From NCBI RefSeq assembly GCF_004769665.1, contig NZ_RQGG01000010.1, forward strand, positions 1 to 64,000: a stretch of 64,000 nt of DNA, written 5' to 3'. Positions 32,576 to 41,581 of this stretch are shown here, piece after piece. Every line of letters begins with the position of its first letter. Within the stretch, counting starts at the first letter, position 1. This DNA comes from Leptospira kemamanensis (GTDB taxonomy: Bacteria > Spirochaetota > Leptospiria > Leptospirales > Leptospiraceae). A program made the position numbers and the translations under genes. Under the pieces are notes generated by a model. That model made no database searches, was not told the DNA's origin, and worked only from the letters and a program-made list of their open reading frames with translations.

Positions 32576-33652
32576 ATGAGAAAGATTATTCACATCGACA
32601 TGGACGCGTTTTATACATCTGTGGAACAAAGAGATTTCCCAGAAATGAGAGGAAAACCGGTTGTAGTTGGTGGTTCTCCGCATTCTCGAGGTGTGGTCTG
32701 TGCTGCCAGTTATGAAGCGCGTACGTTTGGAATTCGATCCGCCATTTCTTGTTACCAAGCGTATAAACTTTGTCCCGATGCCATTTTCACACCACCTCGC
32801 TTTGAAGTGTACAAATCCGTTTCGAAGGAAATTCGTTCTATCTTTTTAGAATACACAAACCTCGTCGAACCACTGTCGTTAGATGAAGCCTATTTAGATG
32901 TCACAGAAAACAAAAAGAATATTCCTCTTGCGAGTACCATTGCAAAAGAAATTCGAAAAAAAATTTGGGAAAAAACAGGTCTAACTTGTTCTGCCGGTGT
33001 GGCAACAAACAAGTTTTTGGCGAAGATGGCTTCTGAAAAAAACAAACCCAATGGTCTCTATGTGGTTTTGCCAGGTGAAGAAATTTCCTTTTTAGATGAA
33101 CTTCCTTTGTATCAGTTTTACGGAATTGGAAAAAAGACATTTGAAAAATTACAACGTTTGGGTTTTTCAAAAGGGAAAGACTTACGTTTGGTAGAAGAGT
33201 CAATTCTTGTCAAAGAATTTGGTAAATCAGGCGCCGTTTTTTATCGGATGGCAAGAGGATTGGATGACAGAGAAGTGATTCCATACCGTGATCCCAAATC
33301 CATTGGTGTAGAAACCACTTTCACTCATGACTCGGATGATTTTTCTTATTTTTTACTCACCTTGGAAACTCTCGCAAAAGAACTAGAAATGCGAATGATG
33401 AAAAAAAACAAAAAAGGCAAAACTCTGACCCTCAAGGTAAAGTTTGAAGATTTTACGGTGAAACAAAAATCCATCACTTCTGATTCTGTTTTCTTCTTGG
33501 CAGACAATCTTTTCCAACAATCCTCGAACTTGTTGGCCACCGTTTGGAAGGAACACATTGACCCTCCCAAAAAAATTCGACTTTTAGGTTTGTCAGTCAC
33601 CAATTTTTATGAAAAGGATACAAAAGGAGACCAACCCTCCTTATTCGGATAA
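32576..33652 (+). CDS. dinB: DNA polymerase IV
   Basis: Y-family translesion polymerase of 358 residues. The catalytic acids are in HIDMDAFYTSVEQ (Asp8, Asp10) and SLDEAYLDV (Asp/Glu near 103-104). YEARTFGIRSAISCYQA, SAGVATNKFLAKMAS and PNGLYVV are present, as are the helix-hairpin-helix thumb (FYGIGKKTFEKLQ) and the little finger. There is no clear beta-clamp motif except the C-terminal QPSLFG, which fits the QxxLF class. The next gene starts 3 bases downstream. Confidence 0.95.
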   Translation: MRKIIHIDMDAFYTSVEQRDFPEMRGKPVVVGGSPHSRGVVCAASYEARTFGIRSAISCYQAYKLCPDAIFTPPRFEVYKSVSKEIRSIFLEYTNLVEPLSLDEAYLDVTENKKNIPLASTIAKEIRKKIWEKTGLTCSAGVATNKFLAKMASEKNKPNGLYVVLPGEEISFLDELPLYQFYGIGKKTFEKLQRLGFSKGKDLRLVEESILVKEFGKSGAVFYRMARGLDDREVIPYRDPKSIGVETTFTHDSDDFSYFLLTLETLAKELEMRMMKKNKKGKTLTLKVKFEDFTVKQKSITSDSVFFLADNLFQQSSNLLATVWKEHIDPPKKIRLLGLSVTNFYEKDTKGDQPSLFG

Positions 33653-33655
33653 TAT

Positions 33656-34357
33656 ATGTTAGATGATGAAAGCGATTTAGAATCTTTAGGACCTTTAAAG
33701 GTATTACGAGTTAAAGGGGATCCAGATGCCCCTACAGTAGTTTTGTTTCATGGATACGGTGCCAGTGCCTTTGATTTGTATCCCATTCATGAAGTTTTAG
33801 TAACTGATCAAAAATTCAATTGGGTATTCCCTCATGGCCATTTGAGTATCCCACTCATGCCAGGTTATAATGGAAGAGCATGGTTTCCCATTGACATGGC
33901 CGCTTTAGAAGAAGCGATCCGCAAAAACGATTTCCGTAATTTTGCCGATAAAGATCCAGAAGGTATGGATATTGCTAGGGCATCCGCCTATTTGATGTTA
34001 GAGGCACTTGGAGTTCCATGGAACCAATTGATATTAGGTGGATTTTCGCAAGGTGCCATGCTTGCCACAGATCTCACTTTACGAAATGAACAAATGGCAA
34101 AGGGACTTCTCATTTTATCGGGTGCACTCGTGAACGAATCTCTTTGGAAGGACTTGGCTCCTAAAAAATCCAATTTGCGTTTTTTCCAATCTCATGGGGA
34201 ATACGATCCCATTTTGGGTTATGCAAACGCGAAAAAACTCGAAAAATTACTCCGAAGTTCTGGATTGTTAGGGGAATTCATCGCGTTTCCTGGTGGCCAC
34301 GAAATTCCAGCACCCGTTGTCCAAGGGATGAGCCGGTATTTGAATAGTTTATCCTAA
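33656..34357 (+). CDS. Carboxylesterase/phospholipase family hydrolase
   Basis: A 233-residue cytoplasmic alpha/beta hydrolase of the Abhydrolase_2 (YpfH/acyl-protein thioesterase-like) family. Features: FHGYGASAFDLYP (oxyanion), nucleophile Ser131 in GGFSQGAM, acid in SHGEYDPILGY, and base in FPGGHEIPAPV. The GRAWFPID segment is also typical. The substrate is unknown. It sits 3 bases after dinB, an operon by position without an obvious functional link. Confidence 0.87.
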   Translation: MLDDESDLESLGPLKVLRVKGDPDAPTVVLFHGYGASAFDLYPIHEVLVTDQKFNWVFPHGHLSIPLMPGYNGRAWFPIDMAALEEAIRKNDFRNFADKDPEGMDIARASAYLMLEALGVPWNQLILGGFSQGAMLATDLTLRNEQMAKGLLILSGALVNESLWKDLAPKKSNLRFFQSHGEYDPILGYANAKKLEKLLRSSGLLGEFIAFPGGHEIPAPVVQGMSRYLNSLS

Positions 34358-34420
34358 ATCAAAAAAACCTAAGATACGAAAATCCAATCAGATTTGGAAA
34401 TCAAACTGTCTAAGGTCTGG

Positions 34421-35188
34421 ATGGTTGTTATGAAACAGTTTTTCTCTTTTGTTTTGTTTGTGGGAATTTCACAGACAGTGTTTGCACAGAGTTTTGATCA
34501 CAAACATAGTGTTTGGGATTCTTTATTAAAAAAACATGTGAAAAACGGTCTTGTTTCGTATAAGGGTTTTGTTTCGGATGTTTCTACTTTAAACGGGTAT
34601 TTGGAGAGTTTAACGAAAGTTACCGATAGCCAATACCAATCATTCTCCGACAAAGAAAAAATGAGTTTTTTAATCAATGCATACAACGCATTTACGGTGA
34701 AACTCATTGTAGACCATTATCCAGTGGAAAGTATCACCGACATTGGATCGCCGATTTCTAAAATCAATTTAGCTAGAGGTATTCCTTGGAAAAAAGAATT
34801 CTTCAGTTTACTTGGGAAATCACGCCACCTGGATTGGATTGAACATGAAAAACTACGTAAGGATTTTTCAGAACCAAGAATCCATTTTGCCATTGTTTGT
34901 GCATCCATAGGTTGTCCCATCTTACAATCCGAAGCCTATGTACCGACAAATTTAGAAAAACAATTACAAACTGCTAAATTGGTTTTCCTAAAGAATCCAA
35001 AGAAAAACTCCTATGATAAAAGTACGAACACTTTGTACTTAAGTAAGATTTTCAATTGGTTCCAACCAGATTTTACAAAAAAAATGAGTTTAGTTGAATT
35101 TGTCCAAGATGGATTTGCCGAAACGATCAAACCAGATGCCAAAATCATTTATAATGAATACAATTGGGATCTAAATGAATTAAAATAA
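34421..35188 (+). CDS. Secreted DUF547 protein
   Basis: A protein of about 255 residues with a signal peptide (KQFFSFVLFVGISQTVFAQ, cleavage after AQ) followed by a DUF547 domain: VDYHPVES-like DHYPVESITDIG, NAYNAFTVKLI, HFAIVCASIGCPIL with its paired Ser/Cys context, and FLKNPKKNSYD. Family function is unknown; a papain/transglutaminase-like fold has been proposed, with Cys and His candidates here in ASIGCP and IEHEKLR. The start at 34421 has AAGG 5 bases upstream; 34430 is possible. Confidence 0.8.
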   Translation: MVVMKQFFSFVLFVGISQTVFAQSFDHKHSVWDSLLKKHVKNGLVSYKGFVSDVSTLNGYLESLTKVTDSQYQSFSDKEKMSFLINAYNAFTVKLIVDHYPVESITDIGSPISKINLARGIPWKKEFFSLLGKSRHLDWIEHEKLRKDFSEPRIHFAIVCASIGCPILQSEAYVPTNLEKQLQTAKLVFLKNPKKNSYDKSTNTLYLSKIFNWFQPDFTKKMSLVEFVQDGFAETIKPDAKIIYNEYNWDLNELK

Positions 35189-35370
35189 CCAAAAACCCTG
35201 CTTTGATAAAACAAGGGCAGGAAAGCAGTGAATCCCAACTCAGGAATGAGTTCAAGTTTGGTTTGGATTCGTTCCCGTTGACTCGAACATCGGATGGGAT
35301 GTTTGAAGTTCCCAATGTAAATGTTGGGATGCACAAGATGTAACGTTTTTTTTTGAATCGATTCTTTTTG

Positions 35371-35787
35371 TTACGGAACTAATTCCAATTCATATGTGAT
35401 GGTGGCTGTTTTTTCCAATGTTTTGGCCACAGAACAATACTTTTCCAAACTGAGATCAATCGCTCGTTTCACTTGTGATTCTTGGAACTCTCCTTTCACA
35501 AAAAATTTCATATGAATTTTTTTGAAAAGATTGGCTTCTCCCACTTTTTCTCGGTCTGCCTCGACATCCACAGAGTAATCTTTCACTTCAATGCGATGTT
35601 TGTTTAAGATCATAATCACATCAATGCTACTACAACCAGCAAGACCCATTATGAGTAGTTCCATTGGTCTTGGTCCTGAATTTTTGCCACCAATCTCAGG
35701 GGAGGCGTCAATTCGGATGGAGTTTCCTGATTCATTCGTTGCTTCTAAGACAAAAGGGGATTCGATTCGTTTTAAGTGAATGTGCAT
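35371..35787 (-). CDS. OsmC/Ohr-family protein
   Basis: A 138-residue protein of the OsmC family, which reduces organic or lipid hydroperoxides with two thiols. The peroxidatic and resolving cysteines are present: Cys52 in GLAGCSSIDV and Cys118 in EKYCSVAKT. The YhfA-like subgroup is suggested by PMELLIMGLAGCS. I start it at MHIHLKR (35787); the frame is open further upstream but through the hairpin at 35802-35821. It follows the peroxiredoxin gene on the same strand, a thematic peroxide-defence pair. Confidence 0.87.
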   Translation of the reverse strand: MHIHLKRIESPFVLEATNESGNSIRIDASPEIGGKNSGPRPMELLIMGLAGCSSIDVIMILNKHRIEVKDYSVDVEADREKVGEANLFKKIHMKFFVKGEFQESQVKRAIDLSLEKYCSVAKTLEKTATITYELELVP

Positions 35788-35801
35788 AGTGATGAGTCTC
35801 G

Positions 35802-35821
35802 GGCGGGGTGAATTCCCCGCC
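35802..35821. terminator. GC-rich hairpin between peroxiredoxin and OsmC genes
   Basis: GGCGGGG (35802-35808), loop TGAATT, CCCCGCC (35815-35821). The stem is perfect and very GC-rich, but no T-run follows on the minus strand. It may partly end the peroxiredoxin transcript or protect its 3' end. Confidence 0.5.
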
Positions 35822-35830
35822 ACATTTCAA

Positions 35831-36466
35831 CTATTTATTGGGTTGGGGTGTGTAACGTAAATAAGGTTTGATGGTACGAAATCCTTTTGGGAATTTTTTC
35901 TTTGCATCTTCGTCAGAAACAGAAGGGACGATGATCGTATCTTCACCATCTTTCCAATTGGCAGGTGTTGCCACACTGAATTGGGAAGTGAGTTGTAAAG
36001 AATCAATCACACGAAGTAATTCATCAAAGTTTCTACCAGTAGAAGCAGGGTAAGTCAAAGTGAGTTTCACTTTTTTATCAGGTCCAATCACAAATACGGA
36101 ACGCACAGTAGTGGTTTCACTTGCATTGGGATGAATCATGTCATATAGATTGGAAACTTTTTTATCCGCATCTGCGATGATAGGATAGTTTACAGTCGTT
36201 CCTTGTGTTTCATTGATATCGGAGATCCAACCTTTGTGGCTGTCCACGGGATCAACGGAAAGAGCGATCACTTTTACATTTCGTTTTTCAAACTCAGGTT
36301 TGATTTTGGATACATACCCTAGCTCAGTTGTACAAACGGGAGTGTAATCTTTAGGGTGAGAAAATAAAATCCCCCAACTTTGTCCTAAGTATTCATGAAA
36401 GTCAATTTTACCTTCTGAGGTTTCTGCTTGGAAATTGGGTGCTTCATCGCCGAGTCGTAATGCCAT
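35831..36466 (-). CDS. 1-Cys peroxiredoxin (Prx6 type)
   Basis: Thiol peroxidase of 211 residues. The peroxidatic Cys45 is in the PVCTTE motif; no other cysteine occurs, so it is a true 1-Cys enzyme that needs an outside thiol. The FSHPKDYTPVCTTE context and the long C-terminal region (VATPANWKDGEDTIIVPS ... KGFRTIKPYLRYT) are those of the Prx6 group. AGGAGA lies before the ATG. Probably co-transcribed with osmC downstream. Confidence 0.93.
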   Translation of the reverse strand: MALRLGDEAPNFQAETSEGKIDFHEYLGQSWGILFSHPKDYTPVCTTELGYVSKIKPEFEKRNVKVIALSVDPVDSHKGWISDINETQGTTVNYPIIADADKKVSNLYDMIHPNASETTTVRSVFVIGPDKKVKLTLTYPASTGRNFDELLRVIDSLQLTSQFSVATPANWKDGEDTIIVPSVSDEDAKKKFPKGFRTIKPYLRYTPQPNK

Positions 36467-36586
36467 CTCATATTTCTCCTAATGGGTGGGTTACTTCCCA
36501 ATATTGAAACCTCACCCTCAATAGCAAGAAAATTATACAATTTATTAGATATTTTGTCTAGTTTAGCGGAAAATATCCCCGAATTC

Positions 36587-39433
36587 CTACTTTTTCGTTC
36601 TGGTAAATGACCCGTCCCAATCCAATTCCGGGGGAGATTCCAAATAGTATTGGCATCTTTCTAAGAGAAGTTTGCTTGCTTCATCCTGTGTTGCTTTGTG
36701 TAAGGATTCAAACTGAGTTTTTGAATCCGAAAACTTTCGATTAAAATAGGAAAAGAGAGCAGACTCGTAGGCATTCACAAACTTTTTCTCTTCTTCTGTT
36801 TCCTCTCCTTTTTTACACCTCACTTCGAAGAGGGTCACGGGTTTGGATTTCCCTTTTACGCGCACTGTATCCAGTTTTCTTGTGAAAAAATGATCTTTGA
36901 TTTCATCGTGTACAAATTCCGAAACCAAAATACAAACTCCATAATCTTTTCCCGCTGCCTCAAGCCTTGCTGCTAAGTTGACAGTATCACCCATCATTGT
37001 ATAAGAGGCGAGGGCATCCGTTCCCATAAACCCAACTTTCGCATAACCCATGTTTAATCCAATGCGGAATTTCATGTTGTGGGCTTCTGGGATATAGGAA
37101 TTTTTTTGGATCCATTCTTTTTTCAGAACTTCAAGGCGGTCTCTCATCTCCACACTTGCCGAAACTGCTTTCAGACAATGGCTTTCGACATCGAGAGGAG
37201 CATTAAAAATCCCAACAATCGCATCCCCGATGTATTTGTCTAAAACCCCATCATGTTGTTTTAAGATCAGTGTCATCGCTGATAGGTATTCGTTGAGTAA
37301 GTCCGCGAGTTCTTTCGAATTGAGTTTTTCAGAAATGCTACTAAAACCAGCAATGTCAGAGAAAAAAGCAGTGATGACTTTTTCACTTCCTTGTTTTAAT
37401 TTTTCCAAGTCTTTGAGTGCTTCGCCGACCACGACAGGATCCACCATACTACCGAGAACACCACGCATCTTCTCTCTTTCTTTGAGACCTGACACCATTT
37501 GGTTTAAGGCAACCGTTAAGTTCCCAAACTCATCATTGCCACCATCATCAAAATGTACATGTAGATTCCCTTGTCCCACATCTTCGGCACTGCGAATTAT
37601 CTTTCGAATTTTTTGAACCACAACTCCAGAAATGAAAATCGCAAAAATGATGGCCACAAAGCAAATTGTAATCGCAGTGAAAACAATTTGGTTACGGTTT
37701 TCTTTGATGGCTTTGATGCCGTCGGTTCGATCCACAAGGGTGCGAATGAGTCCCGAAAAATTATCACGTAACACCATAATAGGAACATTTTCGGCTTCCA
37801 ATAAATGAGTTCCGTCTAACTTCCACATGATTTCTTCTGACTCACTTCTCGAGTGGCCAAAACTTCCATCTGGGAAAAGTCTTTTTAATTCTTTTGTTGG
37901 AGTTTCTTGTTCAGCGGTGACGATCCATTTCCGAATTGCTTTCCAACGATTCCTTTGTTCTTCTCTGGCATCTGGGTCTTGGTAATATTTTTCATATTCC
38001 AAAGGATCTGTTTTGAATTTTAACAAAACCCAATCTTCCAAAGCCACATCCCGTAAACTACGTAAGGAATCTATTTTTTCGTTTAATTCTTTATTGGCTA
38101 TGGGATAACGTAAGGAAACTTCTTCATAAATTTTATCCCTTTCGCCCACCAATTCATTGTAAGATTTATAGAAACTAGTAAAAAGTTTATCCTTTGCAGG
38201 TGGGATAGGAGGTTTTGCATTTTTTAGAAATTGGAGCCGGTCTCTTAATTTCGGAATGAGTTCTGACAACTCGTTTGTAATGCGATAATCTTCTTTGATG
38301 ACTTCTCTATAGTCACCTAGCTTCGATTTCACGTTGATTAAATTAAAAGCACGTTTTGTGGAGTTTTGATGGCGGAATAGTGGGGAGTGGAGGGCTTGGA
38401 TTTCTCGTTCCTGCCATTCATATACATATTGTTTTTCATTTTCATCTACAGCCGTAATATCGTCCGAGAGTTTTTGAAAGGAATCCACTAAACTATTTTC
38501 CATTTGGTCAAAACGATCAATTTTGGCTAGAGGGGATGTATTGTCGATGATCTGTGTATCAAAGGATGCGAGTGATGTTTCCCCTTGGATCATCGCTGAC
38601 ATTGGGAAAGTTTGGATTCGGAATAATTTCGTATCGAGTCCCAATTCTTCTAATTTTCGTTTTTTGGAATCAGCATAAAACTTAGCGATGTATAAATCTA
38701 ATTTGGACTTTTGGTTCCGGATTTCCTTTTTGATATTTTTAATGTCTAAGTCCCATTTGGCTTTCGCTTCTGTTTCTTCTGGTGTGGGTTGTTTGATGAT
38801 ATCTAAATATTTTTCTTCATTTTTGACATAGGAGGATGCTAAACCAACTAAGGTATTCCATTCCTTTTCACTGAGATTACGATTGGAAGCCTCCCGTAAT
38901 TGTTGGCGGATTTCGCGTTCTAAAACGTTAACATCATCTTTTGTCAGATAAACAGAAAAGAATGTATCCACTTTTTTAAACACTCTCGAAGTTCCAAGGG
39001 AACCAAAAAGATTGGTTTTGAATCCAAACACAGAAACAGTTTTTTTCTTGGTCACCAGTTTCTTCGTTTGGTATTTTTTGAGTTCTTCTTGTTGTTTCTC
39101 AATTCGAGATTTAAATTCTTCAATGCGAATTAGGTTTTGTGCAATGGATTCAATTTCCATCACAAGGCTTGCGATGAAATTTTTGGATACAGCCGCTTGT
39201 TTTTCATAACTCTCTGAGAGGATGGCAGTTTGTTGGCGTACTGTGATGATGGACAAAAGCAAAATGGTGAGAGCAATGAGTGTCCCCGTAAACCAAGCAA
39301 GTTTGGCACGAATCCCTTCCGAAAGGATTTTCCACACAGACAAGAGACCAGACTGAATCAATTTCAAGAATTTCATGAGCTTGTCTAAATTCTGGAACGG
39401 CAAAAGCAAAAAGCAAGATTTTTTGTCCTTCAT
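36587..39433 (-). CDS. Membrane class III adenylate cyclase with large sensor region
   Basis: A 948-residue protein. A membrane helix lies near 48-66, a long charged coiled-coil-rich extracytoplasmic region spans about 70-595, a second membrane helix (ITICFVAIIFAIFISGVV) about 600-618, then HAMP (about 620-675) and the cyclase domain (about 690-870). Metal-binding aspartates are in FFSDIAGFS and KYIGDAI; the purine-selecting pair is Lys (DKYIGD) and Thr (SYTMMGDTVN), the adenylate-type combination of class IIIb. NLAARLEAAGK follows. The C-terminal tail (about 80 residues) is helical. It makes cAMP in response to an unknown periplasmic cue. The sensor region is not a domain I recognise. Confidence 0.88.
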   Translation of the reverse strand: MKDKKSCFLLLPFQNLDKLMKFLKLIQSGLLSVWKILSEGIRAKLAWFTGTLIALTILLLSIITVRQQTAILSESYEKQAAVSKNFIASLVMEIESIAQNLIRIEEFKSRIEKQQEELKKYQTKKLVTKKKTVSVFGFKTNLFGSLGTSRVFKKVDTFFSVYLTKDDVNVLEREIRQQLREASNRNLSEKEWNTLVGLASSYVKNEEKYLDIIKQPTPEETEAKAKWDLDIKNIKKEIRNQKSKLDLYIAKFYADSKKRKLEELGLDTKLFRIQTFPMSAMIQGETSLASFDTQIIDNTSPLAKIDRFDQMENSLVDSFQKLSDDITAVDENEKQYVYEWQEREIQALHSPLFRHQNSTKRAFNLINVKSKLGDYREVIKEDYRITNELSELIPKLRDRLQFLKNAKPPIPPAKDKLFTSFYKSYNELVGERDKIYEEVSLRYPIANKELNEKIDSLRSLRDVALEDWVLLKFKTDPLEYEKYYQDPDAREEQRNRWKAIRKWIVTAEQETPTKELKRLFPDGSFGHSRSESEEIMWKLDGTHLLEAENVPIMVLRDNFSGLIRTLVDRTDGIKAIKENRNQIVFTAITICFVAIIFAIFISGVVVQKIRKIIRSAEDVGQGNLHVHFDDGGNDEFGNLTVALNQMVSGLKEREKMRGVLGSMVDPVVVGEALKDLEKLKQGSEKVITAFFSDIAGFSSISEKLNSKELADLLNEYLSAMTLILKQHDGVLDKYIGDAIVGIFNAPLDVESHCLKAVSASVEMRDRLEVLKKEWIQKNSYIPEAHNMKFRIGLNMGYAKVGFMGTDALASYTMMGDTVNLAARLEAAGKDYGVCILVSEFVHDEIKDHFFTRKLDTVRVKGKSKPVTLFEVRCKKGEETEEEKKFVNAYESALFSYFNRKFSDSKTQFESLHKATQDEASKLLLERCQYYLESPPELDWDGSFTRTKK

Positions 39434-39549
39434 TTTTCTCTTTGTTAGGTGGTCGTTCTTCCTAAATCAAAACTCTTATTTCCCCTCGACTGAGTTTTGT
39501 CCATTTTTGCTTGCTATTTTTCACTTTCTCGGTAGCGTTCTTTTATCCA

Positions 39550-40953
39550 ATGTCTATCAATCGTTTTGATTTAATTGCTATCGGGGGCGGTCCTGCCGCT
39601 CAAAAAGCTGCCATCCAAGCAAGCAAACTCGGCAAAAAAGCCGCCATTATTGAAAAAGATCCTTACTTAGGTGGTGGTTGTGTCCACTGGGGAACGATTC
39701 CTTCTAAATCCCTCCAAGAAACGAGTCGGTTTTATCGGAATTTAAAACTCTCCAACCTTCACGGCATGCAGTCTCCCCAAACCAACAGTCTCACCTTACA
39801 AGAACTGATGTTTCGTGCGTCCACTGTCATTGAAAAGGAAGAGGATGTTACCCGTGAACAGATGATCCAAAACCGAGTGACAACGCTCACAGGTTGGGGG
39901 AAAATCATCGACAAAAACCAAGTGGAAGTCACGGACTCTGCTGGCAGAAAAAAAGTATACGAAACGGAAAACATCCTCATCGCTACAGGAAGTAGCCCCA
40001 GACGTCCAACGAATGAAAACATTCCTTTTGAAGATGGACTTGTTTATGATAGCGATGGACTTTTTGCCATGAAAAAAATGCCGAGTTCGATTGCGGTGGT
40101 TGGGGCAGGGATCATCGGTTCTGAATATGCGACCATTTTTTCTCATATTGGTGTGAAGGTTCATCTTTTCGATTCCCAAAGTCGAATCTTAGGTTTTTTA
40201 GATGAAGACATTTCCAATGAGATGACACGCATCATGCAAAATGTGGGAATCCAAATCCATGTGGATACTTCCATCACGAGTTACAAAAAAATTTCAGACG
40301 AAGAAGGATTTGAACTCACAACAAACAAGGGTGAGGTGATCCTTGTCAACCAAGTGTTGATTTCACGAGGAAGACTTGGAAATGTTGACAATTTAGGGCT
40401 TGAGACTGTTGGCATCATCCCCAATGACAGAAAACAAATCCAAGTGAATGAAAATTACCAAACCACTGTTCCTAATATCTATGCTTGTGGAGATGTGATT
40501 GGGTTTCCTAGTTTGGCATCGGTCTCCATGTACCAAGGTGCGTACGTCGCAAAACATATGTTTGGCTTGCCGTCTGTTCCTGTTGATGCCGAAGAATTTC
40601 CGATAGGAATTTATACCTTACCTGAAATCGCGACCATTGGCCCCACAGAAGAAGCCTTACAGAAAAGAGGGGTCTCTTATGGTGTTGGACTTGCCAAATT
40701 TGATACTATCACAAGAGCTCAAATCAGTGGAGACCAAGTAGGTCTTCTCAAAATCTTATTTGATAAACCAAGTCGCAGAGTGCTCGGAGTTCATATCATT
40801 TCTGACAAAGCGACAGAACTCATCGCTCTTGGCCAATGTGTGGTCAACTTAAAAGCACCTATTGAGTACTTCACCGAACACATTTTTAATTACCCCACCA
40901 TGATTGGGGCCTATAAAAATGCGGCCAATGATGCCCTTTTACGTGAAAAATAA
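39550..40953 (+). CDS. sthA: Soluble pyridine nucleotide transhydrogenase
   Basis: A 467-residue FAD flavoprotein that transfers hydride between NADPH and NAD+, in the cytoplasm. The FAD-binding GGGPAAQKAA and the GCVHWGTIPSKS motif show it belongs to SthA rather than to dihydrolipoamide dehydrogenase or glutathione reductase: Cys44 is present but the second redox Cys is Thr49. VGAGIIGSEYATIF binds the second nucleotide; YACGDVIGFPSLASV is the FAD-contact loop. The start at 39550 (MSINRFD) gives the usual N-terminus. Confidence 0.93.
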   Translation: MSINRFDLIAIGGGPAAQKAAIQASKLGKKAAIIEKDPYLGGGCVHWGTIPSKSLQETSRFYRNLKLSNLHGMQSPQTNSLTLQELMFRASTVIEKEEDVTREQMIQNRVTTLTGWGKIIDKNQVEVTDSAGRKKVYETENILIATGSSPRRPTNENIPFEDGLVYDSDGLFAMKKMPSSIAVVGAGIIGSEYATIFSHIGVKVHLFDSQSRILGFLDEDISNEMTRIMQNVGIQIHVDTSITSYKKISDEEGFELTTNKGEVILVNQVLISRGRLGNVDNLGLETVGIIPNDRKQIQVNENYQTTVPNIYACGDVIGFPSLASVSMYQGAYVAKHMFGLPSVPVDAEEFPIGIYTLPEIATIGPTEEALQKRGVSYGVGLAKFDTITRAQISGDQVGLLKILFDKPSRRVLGVHIISDKATELIALGQCVVNLKAPIEYFTEHIFNYPTMIGAYKNAANDALLREK

Positions 40954-41076
40954 TCCAAGTTTCTGAGAATGAGTGCCATCCCATTTGTTTTCTTTTACAG
41001 AGAGGAATGGGATTTTACTTGTCAGAGACTCGGTTTTACGAACACATACAAGATTGTGTCCGACAATTCTGTCTCC

Positions 41077-41574
41077 ATGAGTCAAATCTACGAAAGAAGT
41101 CATAAACGAATTTTTGACTTTCTTTATAAGTACACTCAAAATGCGGACACAGCAATGGATTTGATGCAAGATAGCTTTTTAAGTTTTCACAAACACTATG
41201 CCAATGCTGGTCTCTCGGAAGAGAAGTCTGTCATGGTTTTGTATACCATTGCTCGCAATTTATCGATTAATTATGCAAAAAAGTTTTCAACCTCTAGAGA
41301 AATTGCTTCTGATGAAATTGAGTTTCATAGCCATAACCCTAAATTGGAAACCAAAGCCGAATACCAAGACTTAGAAGATCGTCTGTATTCGTTTTTAGGA
41401 GAACTTTCAGAAGAAGAAAGGTCTGCCTTGTTACTCAAAAATGTCGAGGGATTTCAACTCGTTCAAATTGCGGAGATCTTAGGAGTTTCTGTTTCCACCG
41501 CCTCTAGGCTTGTCATCAAAGCCACTGAGAAAGTTTTGGCCATTGCAAAAAGGGAAAATCTGGTTCCAGATTAA
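41077..41574 (+). CDS. ECF-type RNA polymerase sigma factor
   Basis: A sigma factor of about 165 residues with region 2 (SHKRIFDFLYKYTQNADTAMDLMQDSFLSF, where the -10 recognition helix lies) and region 4 (LSEEERSALLLKNVEGFQLVQIAEILGVSVSTASRLVIKA). I start it at the ATG at 41077, as homologues begin near YERSHKRIF; the frame is open back to an ATG at 40969, which would add 36 residues unlike other sigma factors. The FecR-type protein downstream (7-base gap) is the probable cognate anti-sigma factor. Confidence 0.85.
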   Translation: MSQIYERSHKRIFDFLYKYTQNADTAMDLMQDSFLSFHKHYANAGLSEEKSVMVLYTIARNLSINYAKKFSTSREIASDEIEFHSHNPKLETKAEYQDLEDRLYSFLGELSEEERSALLLKNVEGFQLVQIAEILGVSVSTASRLVIKATEKVLAIAKRENLVPD

Positions 41575-41581
41575 ACAACGA

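Noticed and set aside
36566..36581. Sixteen-base identity GCGGAAAATATCCCCG with 52717-52732
   Set aside because: One copy is within the STAS gene and the other is intergenic; flanks differ, so chance or convergent composition is likeliest.
40969..41076. 36-residue N-terminal extension of the ECF sigma factor
   Set aside because: The extension is unlike other sigma factors; the ATG at 41077 gives a standard N-terminus.
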